In this document: positions 27,166-37,044 of the stretch, piece after piece
Layout: the number at the start of each line of letters is the position of its first letter
Position numbering within the stretch: the first letter of the stretch is position 1
Assembly: GCA_016711085.1 (NCBI GenBank)
Contig: JADJTR010000004.1
Span: 434,001-498,000 of the forward strand
Length of the DNA: 64,000 nucleotides
Reading direction: 5' to 3'
Origin: Phyllobacteriaceae bacterium
GTDB taxonomy: Bacteria; Pseudomonadota; Alphaproteobacteria; Rhizobiales; Rhizobiaceae
Translations under genes and position numbers: made by a program
Notes under the pieces: generated by a model
Seen by the model: only the letters and a program-made list of their open reading frames with translations
Databases searched by the model: none
What the model was told of the DNA's origin: nothing

Positions 27166-30141
27166 TGAGGCGATCTCCCTTCTCGTCGAAGAACACCGGC
27201 TTCACCACAGTCGCTTCAACCATTCCGTTCGGCATCGGCAGGTGCAGCGTTTCGCCCATGCGGGCGCGGCCATTTTCGACCAGCGCCAAGGCGATTGCAC
27301 GACCGCAATTTTCCGACCAGTAGGATGAGGTGACGTGGCCGATCATTTTCATCGGAATGGTCTGGTTGGGAAAAGCGACGACCTGCGCGCCTTCCTCCAG
27401 CGCCATTTTCGCATCCTTCGTCAGCAGACCGACCAGCTGTTTGCGGCCGGGCTTGACGAGGTCCGGCCGTTTCATGCCGCGAATGCCGACGAAATCGGTC
27501 TTGTTTTTGCCCACGGCCCAGGCGAGGCCGGCATCGTCCGGCGTCACCGTGCCGTCGGTGTCCTGGCCGACGATGATGTAGCCCTTCTCGGCGCGCAGCA
27601 CGTGCATCGCCTCGGTGCCGTAAGCGCAGGCGCCGTGCTTTTCGCCTTCCGCCCACAGCGCTTCCCACACGGCGAGGCCGTAATCAGCCGGCACGTTGAT
27701 CTCGTAGCCGATTTCGCCGGTGAAGCTCATGGTGAAGAGGCGCGCCTTCACCCCGGCGACGGTGCATTCGCGTACGCTCATATGCGGCAGATTGGCCGGA
27801 TCGAGATCGATGCCCTCGACGAAGGGGGCGACGATGGCGCGCGCCTTGGGACCCTGGATGGCGATGACGGCGTATTGCTCGGTGATCGAGGTCAGCCAGA
27901 CGTTCAGATGCGGGAACTCGGTCTGGAGGTAGTCCTCCATCATGTTCATCACCCGTGGCGCCCCGCCGGTCGTCGTGGTGACATGGAAACGGTCCTCGGC
28001 GAGGCGGGCGACGACGCCGTCGTCATAGATGAAACCGTCCTCGCGGCACATGATGCCGTAACGGGTGCGGCCGACACCGAGCTTGGCCATCGGATTGGTG
28101 TACATCAGGTCGAGGAATTGGCCGGCGTCCGGGCCGACGACCTCGATCTTGCCGAGCGTCGAGGCGTCGAAGAAGCCGGCGGTATCGCGCACCGTCCTGC
28201 ATTCGCGGTTGACCGCGGCGTGCATGTCCTCGCCGGCGCGCGGGAAATACCAGGCCCGCTTCCACTGGCCGACATCCTCGAAAGCCGCGCCGCGCGCCTC
28301 CTCCCAGCCATGCATGGGCGTCTTGCGCGTCGGATCGAACAGCCGGCCCTTGGAATGGCCGGCAATCGCCCCGAAGGTGACCGGCGTATAGGGCTGGCGG
28401 AATGTCGTCAGCCCCACCTGCGGCGGCTGTTTGCCGAGCGCGTCGGCGGCGATTCTCAGCCCGTGCAGATTGGAGATCTTGCCCTGGTCCGACGCCATGC
28501 CGTTGGTGGTAAAGCGCTTGATGTGCTCGATCGAATGCATGCCCTCGCGCACCGCCTGACGGATGTCCTTGGCGGTCACGTCGTTCTGGTAGTCGATGAA
28601 AGCCTTGACCGAAGCCTCAGGTCCGGCGCCCGGTGCGGCGCCGGTGACGCCGCCGGCGCAATGCTCGGCCGACTGCGCCGAGGGCGCGGCCGTTTTCGTC
28701 GGCTTGAAGCCGGCTGATTGCGCCGCCTCGACACCGGCCGCCCAGCCCTCCGCCACCGCCGCGTCGAGCGTCGTCGCGCCATTGCCGCCGCCGGCGATCG
28801 CGCAATCCTGCGCGCCCGCGCCGGGAAGGAAATCGCCGGTCGCCTCGTCGAAGCGCACCTTGCCGCGCGATTGCGAGAACAAATGCAGCGAGGGCGTCCA
28901 GCCGCCCGACATGATCAGCGCGTCGACGGCAATCGTCCGGCTCGCGCCGCCGGCGACCGGAGCGACCGTCATCGTCTTGATGCGCAGGCGACCGGCGGTC
29001 GACATCACCGCATGGCCGGGCAGGATCTCGATGCCGGCCTCGCGCGCCTCCTGGACAATTTTCTCGCAGGGCCGTTCGCGCAGATCGACGATCGCCGCCA
29101 CGTCGACGCCGGCCTTTTTCAGGTCCAGCGCCGCCCGATAGGCGCTGTCGCAGGCCGCATAGACGCCGATGGTCTTTCCGACCGCGACGCCGTGCCGGTT
29201 GAGATAATGCCGCGCCGCGCCGGCGAGCATCACACCCGGCCGGTCGTTGCCGTCGAACACGAGAATGCGCTCGATGGCGCCCTGCGCCAGCACGACCGCT
29301 TGGCGCGGACCTGCCACAGGCGTTCGCGCGGCGATTTCCTGTCCGGCGTCGCGACATGGTCGGTGACGCGTTCGGCGATCGACACCATGTTCTGCGCGTA
29401 GTAGCCGAAGGCGGTGGCGCGCGTCAGCACGCGGACATTGGCCATGGCGCGCAATTGCGCCTCAGCCTCGCCCGCCCATGCAGCGCCGACCTGGCCGTCG
29501 ATGGTCGCGCCGCTTTCCGAGAGCAGCGACCCGCCGGCTTCGGCCCGCTCGTCGCAGACGATCACCTCGGCGCCAGTCGCCGCCGCCGCGAGCGCCGCGG
29601 CGAGCCCTGCCGGCCCCATGCCGACGACCAGCACATCGCAATGGGCGAAGCGCGAGGAATAGCGGTCCGGATCGGCTTGCTTCGGCGCAACGCCGAGACC
29701 TGCCGCGTACCGGATGACCGGCTCGTAGAGATGCTTCCACGCCGCCGCCGGCCACATGAAGGTCTTGTAGTAGAAGCCGGCCGAAAAGAACGGCGCCATC
29801 CAGTCGTTGACTTCGCCTATGTCGAGCCTGAGCGATGGCCAGCGGTTCTGCGAATTGGCGATCAGCCCGCCGCGCAATTCCTGCATCGGCGCGCGCACAT
29901 TCGGCTCGAAACGGCCGTCGCCGCGCGAAATGCCCATCAAGGCGTTCGGTTCCTCCGGCCCGGCGGCGAGAATGCCGCGCGGGCGGTGGTATTTGTAGGA
30001 GCGACCAGTCAGGTGAACGCCGTTGGCGAGCAGTGCGGAGGCGAGCGAGTCGCCTTCGACGCCCGTGTAGGACTTGCCGTCGAAGCGGAAGTTGACCGGT
30101 TTCGCCCCTTCCGGGGTGCGGATGCGGAAGGGCTGGGTCAT
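27158..30141 (-). pseudogene. soxA: Sarcosine oxidase alpha subunit, frameshifted
   Basis: About 994 residues when repaired. The N-terminus is a 2Fe-2S-ferredoxin-like fold (FRFDGKSYTGVEGDSLASAL), followed by a Rossmann FAD/NAD domain (VVGMGPAGLAAAL). The frame breaks at 29301-29303 where one G seems missing (RAK then AVVLAQGAIER); the rest, including the C-terminal GcvT-like folate-binding domain (FDASTLGKIEVVGPDAG, MSFTGEIGYEI), is intact to 27158. As the flanking sox genes are intact, a base-calling error is likely. Confidence 0.88.
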
Positions 30142-30168
30142 GGGTTCGTTGCTCCGCAGAAATCAATA

Positions 30169-30256
30169 CCCCCACCCCCGACCCCTCCCCTCAAGGGGGA
30201 GGGGGGAAGGGCGCGGGTCCCCCCTCCCCCTTGAGGGGAGGGGTCGGGGGTGGGGG
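30169..30256. repeat. Perfect 36-bp inverted repeat inside the sox operon
   Basis: Bases 30169-30204 and 30221-30256 are exact reverse complements (C-rich left arm, G-rich right arm) with a 16-base loop. It lies between the soxD stop and the soxA start. Similar C/G-rich palindromes are dispersed in Hyphomicrobiales genomes. In RNA it would form a very stable hairpin and could modulate downstream sox gene expression. Confidence 0.85.
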
Positions 30257-30274
30257 TCGTAACTTTGGACGCCA

Positions 30275-30565
30275 TCATTTCCCGCTCCCAACCACCGGTT
30301 TCTTTTCGCCGGCCTTGTAGGTGACGATGAACTTGTCGCTCACCGTGTCGCGCGCCGCGTTGAAGAAGCGGGCGCAGCCGTGGATGTGGCGCCAGCGCTC
30401 ATAGGCCACTCCCTTCGGGTTGGCGCGCAGGAAGAAGAAGGCCTCGAAATCGGCGTCGGTGACCGTCGACCAATCGGCCGGCCGCGCGATGTGGGCTTCG
30501 CCGGCATGGCGGAATTCTGTTTCCGGGCGCTCTTCCTCGCAATAGGGGCAGCGGATCAGCAGCAT
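30275..30565 (-). CDS. soxD: Sarcosine oxidase delta subunit
   Basis: 96 residues. The zinc-binding cysteines C6 and C9 (RCPYCEEE) plus H60/H62 and C64 (HIHGC) match SoxD. The start at 30565 was chosen by the conserved MLLIRCPYC opening. It lies 11 bases after the soxB stop, in the order B-D-A-G usual for alphaproteobacteria. Confidence 0.93.
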   Translation of the reverse strand: MLLIRCPYCEEERPETEFRHAGEAHIARPADWSTVTDADFEAFFFLRANPKGVAYERWRHIHGCARFFNAARDTVSDKFIVTYKAGEKKPVVGSGK

Positions 30566-30576
30566 CGCGGGTCTCC

Positions 30577-31830
30577 TCAATGCGCCACGGCGGCCGCGGC
30601 CGCCTCGTCGATCAGCCGGCCGGTGCGGAAGCGCTCCAGCGTGAACGGCGCGGCGATCGGGTGCGGTTCGTCGCGGGCGATGGTGTGGGCGAAGACATGG
30701 CCGGAGCCGGGCGTCGCCTTGAAGCCGCCGGTGCCCCAGCCGCAATTGACGAAAAGGCCCTTGACCGGCGTCTTGGCCAGGATCGGCGAACGGTCGGGCG
30801 TCACGTCGACGATGCCACCCCACGAGCGCAGCATCTTCATGCGGGAAAACATCGGGAACATTTCGACGATGGCGTCGAGCGTGTGCTGCAAAATGTGCAG
30901 GCCGCCGGTCTGCGAATAGGACGTGTACTGGTCGGTGCCGGCGCCGATGACCAGTTCGCCCTTGTCGGACTGCGAGATGTAGGCGTGCACCGTGTTCGAC
31001 ATCACGACGCAGGGCACGACCGGTTTCACCGGCTCGGAGACCAACGCCTGCAACGGATAGCTCTCCAGCGGCATGCGCACGCCGGCCATGTCCATCACCA
31101 CGGTCGAATGTCCGGCGGCGACGACGCCGACCTTGCTTGCGCCGATGAAGCCGCGCGAGGTTTCCACGCCCTCGACCGCGCCATTCATGCCGCGGCGGAT
31201 GCCGGTCACCTCGGTGTTCTGCAGGATGTGGACGCCGCGCGCCGCCGCGCCGCGCGCATAGCCCCAGGCGACTGCGTCGTAGCGGGCGGTTCCGCCGCGC
31301 CGTTGCAGCGCCGCGCCAATGACCGGGTAGCGCGACGCTGGCGAAATGTTGAGCGGCGGGCAGAAAGCCTTGGCCTCACCCGCCGTCAGCCATTCATTGT
31401 CGATGCCGTTCAACCGATTGGCGTGGATATGGCGCTTGAACACCTGCGCGTCGTGGATGTTGTGGGCCAGCATCATGACGCCGCGCGGCGAATACATGAC
31501 ATTGTAGTTGAGCTCGCGCGACAGGCCTTCCCACAGTTTCACCGCATGGTCGTAGATACCGGCGCTCTCGTCATAGAGATAGTTGGAGCGCACGATGGTG
31601 GTGTTGCGTCCGGTGTTGCCGCCGCCGAGCCAGCCCTTCTCGATCACCGCCACATTGGTGACGCCATGTTCGGCGGCGAGGTAATAGGCGGTCGCCAGTC
31701 CGTGCCCGCCGGCCCCGACGATAATCACGTCATAGGCCGGCTGCGGCTCGGGATTGGTCCATTGCTGCGGCCAGCCGGTGTGATGGCGCAGCGCCTCGCG
31801 GGCGATGGCGAAGACCGAATATTTGCGCAT
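30577..31830 (-). CDS. soxB: Sarcosine oxidase beta subunit
   Basis: 417 residues. MRKYSVFAIAREA opening and FAD-binding DVIIVGAGGHGLATAYYLA; the protein carries the catalytic FAD site and covalent FMN contact in this family. First gene of the sox operon. A second in-frame ATG at 31839 is possible, but 31830 matches the family start. The upstream 289 bases to rpsU hold its promoter; no binding site was recognised. Confidence 0.93.
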   Translation of the reverse strand: MRKYSVFAIAREALRHHTGWPQQWTNPEPQPAYDVIIVGAGGHGLATAYYLAAEHGVTNVAVIEKGWLGGGNTGRNTTIVRSNYLYDESAGIYDHAVKLWEGLSRELNYNVMYSPRGVMMLAHNIHDAQVFKRHIHANRLNGIDNEWLTAGEAKAFCPPLNISPASRYPVIGAALQRRGGTARYDAVAWGYARGAAARGVHILQNTEVTGIRRGMNGAVEGVETSRGFIGASKVGVVAAGHSTVVMDMAGVRMPLESYPLQALVSEPVKPVVPCVVMSNTVHAYISQSDKGELVIGAGTDQYTSYSQTGGLHILQHTLDAIVEMFPMFSRMKMLRSWGGIVDVTPDRSPILAKTPVKGLFVNCGWGTGGFKATPGSGHVFAHTIARDEPHPIAAPFTLERFRTGRLIDEAAAAAVAH

Positions 31831-32033
31831 GGGCGGCATGATCCTGTGGCCGGCGAAGCATCGCCTCGCCGCAAAATATCACTAGCGCGCCTTTCGCCAA
31901 TCCCTTGCGCGTTTGCGACATGGACTGGCGGGAAGGGGGAACCGCGATCAAGCCCCGCGCCGCGCACCGGATCGCGAATCCTTTGTTTCGGATTTCTCTC
32001 CCCCTCGACAGGTGATCCTGATTCTGCTAGACG

Positions 32034-32076
32034 CCCGCGCAAGCCGCGCCGGGGCTCCGTCGTGACGCGGGTTTTT
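32034..32076 (+). terminator. Hairpin plus T-run upstream of rpsU
   Basis: CCCGCG at 32034-32039 pairs with CGCGGG at 32066-32071, followed directly by TTTTT. It ends 44 bases before the rpsU start, so it may be a leader attenuator or the terminator of an unseen transcript. Confidence 0.4.
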
Positions 32077-32119
32077 ATTTCGCAATCAACCGGCCGATCA
32101 GCCAAGACAAGGATCAAAC

Positions 32120-32371
32120 GTGCAGGTACTCGTTCGCGACAACAACGTTGACCAGGCCCTTCGGGCGCTGAAAAAGAAGATGCAGCGCGAAGGCATTTTC
32201 CGCGAAATGAAGATGCGCGGACATTACGAAAAGCCCTCCGAGAAGCGCGCCCGCGAAAAGGCCGAGGCCGTTCGCCGCGCCCGCAAGCTGGCCCGCAAGC
32301 GCCTGCAGCGCGAAGGCCTGATCGCGGCGCCGGCCAAGCCGGTCAAGCCGGCGATGTCGGCGGCGCGCTGA
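32120..32371 (+). CDS. rpsU: 30S ribosomal protein S21
   Basis: 83 residues: VLVRDNNVDQALRALKKKM and the basic EKPSEKRAREKAEAVRRARK core with an Ala/Pro/Lys tail typical of alphaproteobacterial S21. The start is GTG at 32120. It is transcribed alone, divergent from sox. Confidence 0.96.
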   Translation: MQVLVRDNNVDQALRALKKKMQREGIFREMKMRGHYEKPSEKRAREKAEAVRRARKLARKRLQREGLIAAPAKPVKPAMSAAR

Positions 32372-32472
32372 TCCCGCCCAGATTTCGTCCCTTTCGGGCT
32401 TTACGGGGGTGGCGCGATGCAAGTCGCGGCCGCCCTCTCGCTTTTGGGAACGGGCGCGAAGGGGATGACAAC

Positions 32473-33324
32473 ATGGCCTTGACGATGGCGACAGGCACTT
32501 CCGCGACGGCGCGCCGCACCGCGCTGGCGCTCGCCCTGTTTACCGCGCTGCCGCTCGCCGGCTGCGAAACCGCCACCGTCGGCGAAGTCGCCAGGATCGA
32601 GAACGCCCAGGGCTCGCAGGAAAACATTGCCTCGCTTTCCGCCGTCATCGCCCGCAACCCGCGCGATCCCGACGCCTACAATGTCCGCGGCTCGGCCTAC
32701 GGCAAGGCCGGGCAGTACCGCCAGGCGCTGGCCGATTTCGATCAGGCCATCGCGCTGAAGCCGGACTTTTTCCAGGCTTTCGCCAACCGCGCCCTGATCT
32801 GGCGCTACCTGGGCGACCAGGCCAAGTCGATGGCCGACTACAATCGCGCCATCCAGATCAACGGCTCCTACGACGCCGCCTATATCGGCCGTGGCAATCT
32901 GCTGCGCAAGGCCGGCCGCACCAAGGATGCCTTCAACGATTTCCAGAAGGCCATCCAGCTCGACACCACGGACCCGCGCGCTTTCCACAATCGCGGCCTG
33001 ATCTACCAAAGCCAGGGCCAGCACAATTACGCCATCGAGGATTTCTCCACCGCCATCTCGCTGCAGCCGGATGCGCCGGAACCGTACAATGGTCGCGGCC
33101 TGTCCTATGTGGCGCTCGGCGATGAGGAAAACGCCTTCACCGATTTCAACAACGCCATCAAGTTGAACGACCGCATCGCCGAAAGCTGGGCCAATCAGGC
33201 GCTGATCTATGAGCGGCGCGGCGAAAAGGACAAGGCGGCCAAATCCTACGCCCGCGCCGCCCAGCTCGACCCGCAATACGAGCCTGCCCGCGCCGGTCTG
33301 GCCCGCACCCGCAAGGGCGGATGA
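32473..33324 (+). CDS. TPR-repeat lipoprotein (NlpI-like)
   Basis: 283 residues. A lipoprotein signal ends in PLAGC (Cys31), and six TPR units follow from about residue 65 (for example AYGKAGQYRQALADFDQAIAL and GRGLSYVALGDEENAFTDF). Such outer-membrane TPR lipoproteins are scaffolds, often for cell-envelope hydrolases; no specific partner is evident. Its stop overlaps the next start. Confidence 0.88.
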   Translation: MALTMATGTSATARRTALALALFTALPLAGCETATVGEVARIENAQGSQENIASLSAVIARNPRDPDAYNVRGSAYGKAGQYRQALADFDQAIALKPDFFQAFANRALIWRYLGDQAKSMADYNRAIQINGSYDAAYIGRGNLLRKAGRTKDAFNDFQKAIQLDTTDPRAFHNRGLIYQSQGQHNYAIEDFSTAISLQPDAPEPYNGRGLSYVALGDEENAFTDFNNAIKLNDRIAESWANQALIYERRGEKDKAAKSYARAAQLDPQYEPARAGLARTRKGG

Positions 33325-33654
33325 GGCTTGCCTTGGCGAAGGCGCTTGTTGTCCTCGCCCATCCGCTTGAAAAAAGCCTGTGCGGCCATTTCGCCTTCGT
33401 CGCCCGCGATGCACTGATTGCCGCCGGTCACCAGACCGCTTTCCTTGATCTCGCCCGCGACGGGTTCGATCCGCGCCTGACGGCCGGGGAACGCGCCGCC
33501 TATTATGCCCCGCCGCACGATTTTCCCGCCGTCGCCCGCGAAGCCACGCTGCTGGCCGAAGCGGAAATCCTCGTGCTGGTTTTCCCGACCTGGTGGTTTT
33601 CGCCGCCGACGCGTGACGGCGTTTGCCGAGAAAATCCGCGCTGCGCTGGGCTGA
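33321..33654 (+). pseudogene. Remnant NAD(P)H:quinone oxidoreductase (flavodoxin fold), internally deleted
   Basis: Residues 1-95 (KALVVLAHPLEKSLCGH to VLVFPTWWFSPP) are the N-terminal half of a KefF/MdaB-type flavoprotein. After about 33606 the expected middle is absent; a different frame then gives VTAFAEKIRAALG and a stop at 33652-33654, plausibly the original C-terminus. Some 80 codons seem to be missing. It overlaps the end of the TPR gene. Confidence 0.65.
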
Positions 33655-33659
33655 AACGA

Positions 33660-33683
33660 AAAGGCCCGCGGAAGCGGGCCTTT
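33660..33683. terminator. Bidirectional rho-independent terminator
   Basis: AAAGGCCCGC-GGAA-GCGGGCCTTT, a perfect 10-bp stem with flanking A/T runs, between the converging flavodoxin-fold remnant and pntB. Confidence 0.85.
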
Positions 33684-33685
33684 CG

Positions 33686-35083
33686 TCAATGGTCGAACGC
33701 CTTGACGATTTCCTCGGTCATCTTCTTGGCGTCGCCGAGCAGCATCATCGTGCCGTCCTTGTAGAACAGCGTGTTGTCGATGCCGGCATAGCCGGAGCCG
33801 AGCGAACGCTTGACGAACAGGCAGGTGCGCGCCTTGTCGACGTCGAGGATCGGCATGCCGTAGATCGGCGAGGACTTGTCGTCGCGCGCCGACGGGTTGG
33901 TCACGTCGTTGGCGCCGATGACATAGGCGACGTCGGCCTGGGCGAACTCGCTGTTGATGTCCTCCAGCTCGAACACCTCGTCATAGGGCACGTTGGCTTC
34001 GGCCAGCAGCACGTTCATGTGGCCGGGCATGCGGCCGGCGACCGGGTGGATGGCGTATTTGACCTCCACGCCTTCGGCCTTCAGCTTGTCGGCCATTTCG
34101 CGCAGCGCATGCTGCGCCTGCGCCACCGCCATGCCGTAGCCCGGCACGATGATGACCTTGGAGGCGTTCTTCATCAGGAAGGCGGCGTCGTCGGCCGAAC
34201 CGATCTTGACCGACTTGTCGCCGGTGTCCGCGCCCGCCGAAGCCGTCTCGCCGCCAAAACCGCCGAGGATGACGGAGATGAACGAGCGGTTCATGCCCTT
34301 GCACATGATGTAGGAAAGGATGGCGCCGGAAGAGCCGACCAGCGCCCCGGTGATGATCAGCGCCGTGTTGCCGAGCGTGAAGCCGATGCCCGCCGCCGCC
34401 CAGCCCGAATAGGAGTTGAGCATCGACACGACCACCGGCATGTCGGCGCCGCCGATCGGGATGATGATCAGCACGCCGAGCGCCAGAGAGGCCAGCACGA
34501 TCAGCCAGAAGACGAAGGTGCTCTCGGTCGTCACCAGCAGGATGATCAGCACGACCAGCGCGCCGGCGAGGCCGGCGTTGACCATGTGGCGCATCGGCAG
34601 CAGGATCGGCTTGCCGCTCATGCGGCCGTCGAGCTTGAGGAAGGCGATGACCGAGCCGGTGAAGGTGATCGCGCCGATGGCGACGCCGAGGCTCATCTCG
34701 ACCAGCGCCTGGCCGTGGATGTCGCCGATGACGCCGATGCCGAAGCTCTCGGGCGCATACATGGCGGCCGCCGCCACCATCACGGCGGCGAGGCCGACCA
34801 GGCTGTGGAAGGCCGCGACCAGCTGCGGCATCGAGGTCATGGCGATGCGCCGGGCGATGTAGGCGCCCGCGCCGCCGCCGATGGCAAGCCCGAGCACGAT
34901 CAGCGTGAGGCGGCCGAACGACGGACCGGCCAGCACCAGCGTCGTCACAATCGCGATGCCCATGCCGATCATGCCGTAGGTATTGCCCTGCCGGCTGGTG
35001 GTCGGGTGCGACAGGCCGCGCAGCGCCAGGATGAACAGAACGCCGGAGACGAGGTAGAGGAAGGCAGCAATATTGACGCTCAT
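33686..35083 (-). CDS. pntB: Proton-translocating NAD(P) transhydrogenase beta subunit
   Basis: 465 residues: about nine N-terminal membrane helices (dII) followed by the NADP-binding domain III (VIIVPGYGMAVAQAQHALRE, IHPVAGRMPGHMNVLLAEA, VIGANDVTNPSA). It uses the proton gradient to make NADPH from NADH. Last gene of pntAA-pntAB-pntB. Confidence 0.95.
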   Translation of the reverse strand: MSVNIAAFLYLVSGVLFILALRGLSHPTTSRQGNTYGMIGMGIAIVTTLVLAGPSFGRLTLIVLGLAIGGGAGAYIARRIAMTSMPQLVAAFHSLVGLAAVMVAAAAMYAPESFGIGVIGDIHGQALVEMSLGVAIGAITFTGSVIAFLKLDGRMSGKPILLPMRHMVNAGLAGALVVLIILLVTTESTFVFWLIVLASLALGVLIIIPIGGADMPVVVSMLNSYSGWAAAGIGFTLGNTALIITGALVGSSGAILSYIMCKGMNRSFISVILGGFGGETASAGADTGDKSVKIGSADDAAFLMKNASKVIIVPGYGMAVAQAQHALREMADKLKAEGVEVKYAIHPVAGRMPGHMNVLLAEANVPYDEVFELEDINSEFAQADVAYVIGANDVTNPSARDDKSSPIYGMPILDVDKARTCLFVKRSLGSGYAGIDNTLFYKDGTMMLLGDAKKMTEEIVKAFDH

Positions 35084-35093
35084 CGGCCCGCCC

Positions 35094-35508
35094 TCACTTT
35101 TCTTTTTTCTTGTACATGGCGAGCATGCGCTGGGTGACGAGGAAGCCGCCGAAAATGTTGACCGAGGCGAGGATCAGGGCGATGAAGCCGAAGCCCGTCG
35201 CGAGCCCCGAGGCCGAAATGCCGACGGCGAGCAGAGCGCCGACGACGATGACCGACGAGATGGCGTTGGTGACCGCCATCAGCGGCGTGTGCAGCGCCGG
35301 CGTCACCGACCAGACCACGTAATAGCCGACGAAGATCGCCAGCACGAAGATGGCGAGACGGAAAACGAACGGATCGACCATGCCGCCCGACGCCGCGTGC
35401 GCCGCCGCGCCGGCCGCGTCCGCCGCGCCGGAGGCGAGCGGCCTCGCGCAGCCCTGTCGCCGCCTGGTCGATCCTGTCGATGAATTCGTTGAGCTTGGCC
35501 GCGTCCAT
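35094..35508 (-). pseudogene. pntAB: NAD(P) transhydrogenase subunit alpha part 2, frameshifted N-terminus
   Basis: The start MDAAKLNEFIDRIDQAA at 35508 is the usual cytosolic lead. The frame breaks around 35430-35445 within an Ala-rich linker, and the membrane part (MVDPFVFRLAIFVLAIFVGYYVVW to MYKKKEK) continues in another frame. A separate start at 35381 would give a 95-residue membrane-only product. Repaired length is about 138. It overlaps the pntAA stop by one base. Confidence 0.85.
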
Positions 35509-36677
35509 CAGCCTTCTCCCTTGGTCTTCTTCGCCGGGGCCTCGGCCGCCTTGGCGAAATTCGGATGCACGATCTCGCCGCCATGGGTCAGCAGCGTCGC
35601 CTTGACGAGGTCGTCGTCGCGGTTGATCGAAAGCCCCTTCGTCTCCTTCGAAATTAGCGTTTCGAGGAAGGCGAGCAGGTTCTTGGCGTAAAGCAGCGAG
35701 GCCGACGCGGCGACCCTGCCGGCGACATTGGCGTGGCCGATGATCTTGACGCCGTCCTTGTCGACGACCTTGCCGGCGACCGCGCCTTCGACATTGCCGC
35801 CGCGCTCGACCGCCAGGTCGACGAGGATCGACCCCGGCTTCATCGATTTGACCATGTCTGCGGTGACCAGGCGCGGGGCCGGACGGCCGGGGATCAGCGC
35901 CGTGGTGATGACGATGTCCTGCTTGGCGATGTGGTCGGCGACGAGCGCCGCCTGCTTGACCTGGTATTCCTTGCTCATTTCCTTGGCGTAGCCGCCTGCG
36001 GTTTCCGCCGCCTTGAATTCCTCGTCCTCGACCGCGACGAACTTCGCCCCGAGCGATGCGACCTGCTCCTTTGCCGCCGGCCGCACATCGGTGGCGGTGA
36101 CGACCGCCCCCATGCGCCGCGCCGTGGCGATCGCCTGCAGGCCTGCGACGCCGGCGCCCATGATGAAAATGCGCGCGGCGGGAACCGTGCCCGCCGCCGT
36201 CATCATCATCGGCAGCACCCGGCCATATTCCTCCGCCGCATCGACGACGGCGCGGTAGCCGGCGAGATTGGCCTGGGAAGAGAGCACGTCCATCACCTGG
36301 GCGCGCGTGATGCGCGGCATCAACTCCATGGAAAAGGCGGACAAGCCCGCCTTGGCCATGGCGGCCAGCGCCTCATCGGCCCCATAAGGGTCCTGGATGG
36401 CGATCACGGCCGCGCCGGACTTGTAGATCTTGATCTCGTTGGCCGAGGGACGGCGCACCTTGAGGATGACGTCCGCCTTTGCCGCATCGGACGGCTTGCC
36501 GATTGCCGCGCCGGCGGCCTCGAACAGGGCGTCGGGAATCGCCGAAGCCTCGCCCGCGCCCTTTTCCACGGTGACCGAAGCGCCGAGGCCGGCAAGCTTC
36601 TTGACCGTTTCCGGGGAAGCGGCGACGCGCGGTTCGCCGGCTTCGGTTTCCTTGGGAACGAATATTGTCAGCGCCAC
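35508..36677 (-). CDS. pntAA: NAD(P) transhydrogenase alpha subunit 1 (NAD-binding domain I)
   Basis: 389 residues of soluble domain I: KETEAGEPRVAASPETVKK (alanine-dehydrogenase-like N-domain) and the NAD site FIMGAGVAGLQAIATARRMGA; the mobile-loop region lies near GYAKEMSKEY. First gene of the split three-subunit transhydrogenase typical of alphaproteobacteria. Confidence 0.95.
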   Translation of the reverse strand: MALTIFVPKETEAGEPRVAASPETVKKLAGLGASVTVEKGAGEASAIPDALFEAAGAAIGKPSDAAKADVILKVRRPSANEIKIYKSGAAVIAIQDPYGADEALAAMAKAGLSAFSMELMPRITRAQVMDVLSSQANLAGYRAVVDAAEEYGRVLPMMMTAAGTVPAARIFIMGAGVAGLQAIATARRMGAVVTATDVRPAAKEQVASLGAKFVAVEDEEFKAAETAGGYAKEMSKEYQVKQAALVADHIAKQDIVITTALIPGRPAPRLVTADMVKSMKPGSILVDLAVERGGNVEGAVAGKVVDKDGVKIIGHANVAGRVAASASLLYAKNLLAFLETLISKETKGLSINRDDDLVKATLLTHGGEIVHPNFAKAAEAPAKKTKGEG

Positions 36678-36728
36678 CGGCTGGTCCCTTTCCGGTTCAA
36701 ATCATGTCGGATGGTAAAGCGCGGATTT

Positions 36729-36956
36729 TCAGCGCAGGGCGGCTGCGCCCGCGGCAAAGATCAGCGCAAACAGGATGATGCCGGAAAACCAGCCGGCGAC
36801 GGTGAAGAACGAGAACGCCATCGCGGCGCAAAGCGCCACGCAGCCGAGCGCGCCGTATTTGGCGAGGCCGACGAAAAGATGGTAGGTCTTCTCGTGTTCG
36901 ATGTAATCCATTGCCGCGCCGGTTTCGACCGGGCCGGCGTGCGCATCGTGAGCCAT
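36729..36956 (-). CDS. aa3-type cytochrome c oxidase subunit IV
   Basis: 75 residues, one family of small bacterial subunit IV proteins (COX4_pro_2): EHEKTYHLFVGLAKYGALG followed by a helical hairpin. It is commonly encoded just upstream of pnt genes in alphaproteobacteria, as here (51-base gap). Confidence 0.88.
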   Translation of the reverse strand: MAHDAHAGPVETGAAMDYIEHEKTYHLFVGLAKYGALGCVALCAAMAFSFFTVAGWFSGIILFALIFAAGAAALR

Positions 36957-37044
36957 GGCAAATCCCCTCTGAAAACGCGTTCATCCGCCTTTAGCGAAAA
37001 GGCGCGGCAAGGGCAATCGGACGTTTGTCGCGGGCCGATGGCGC

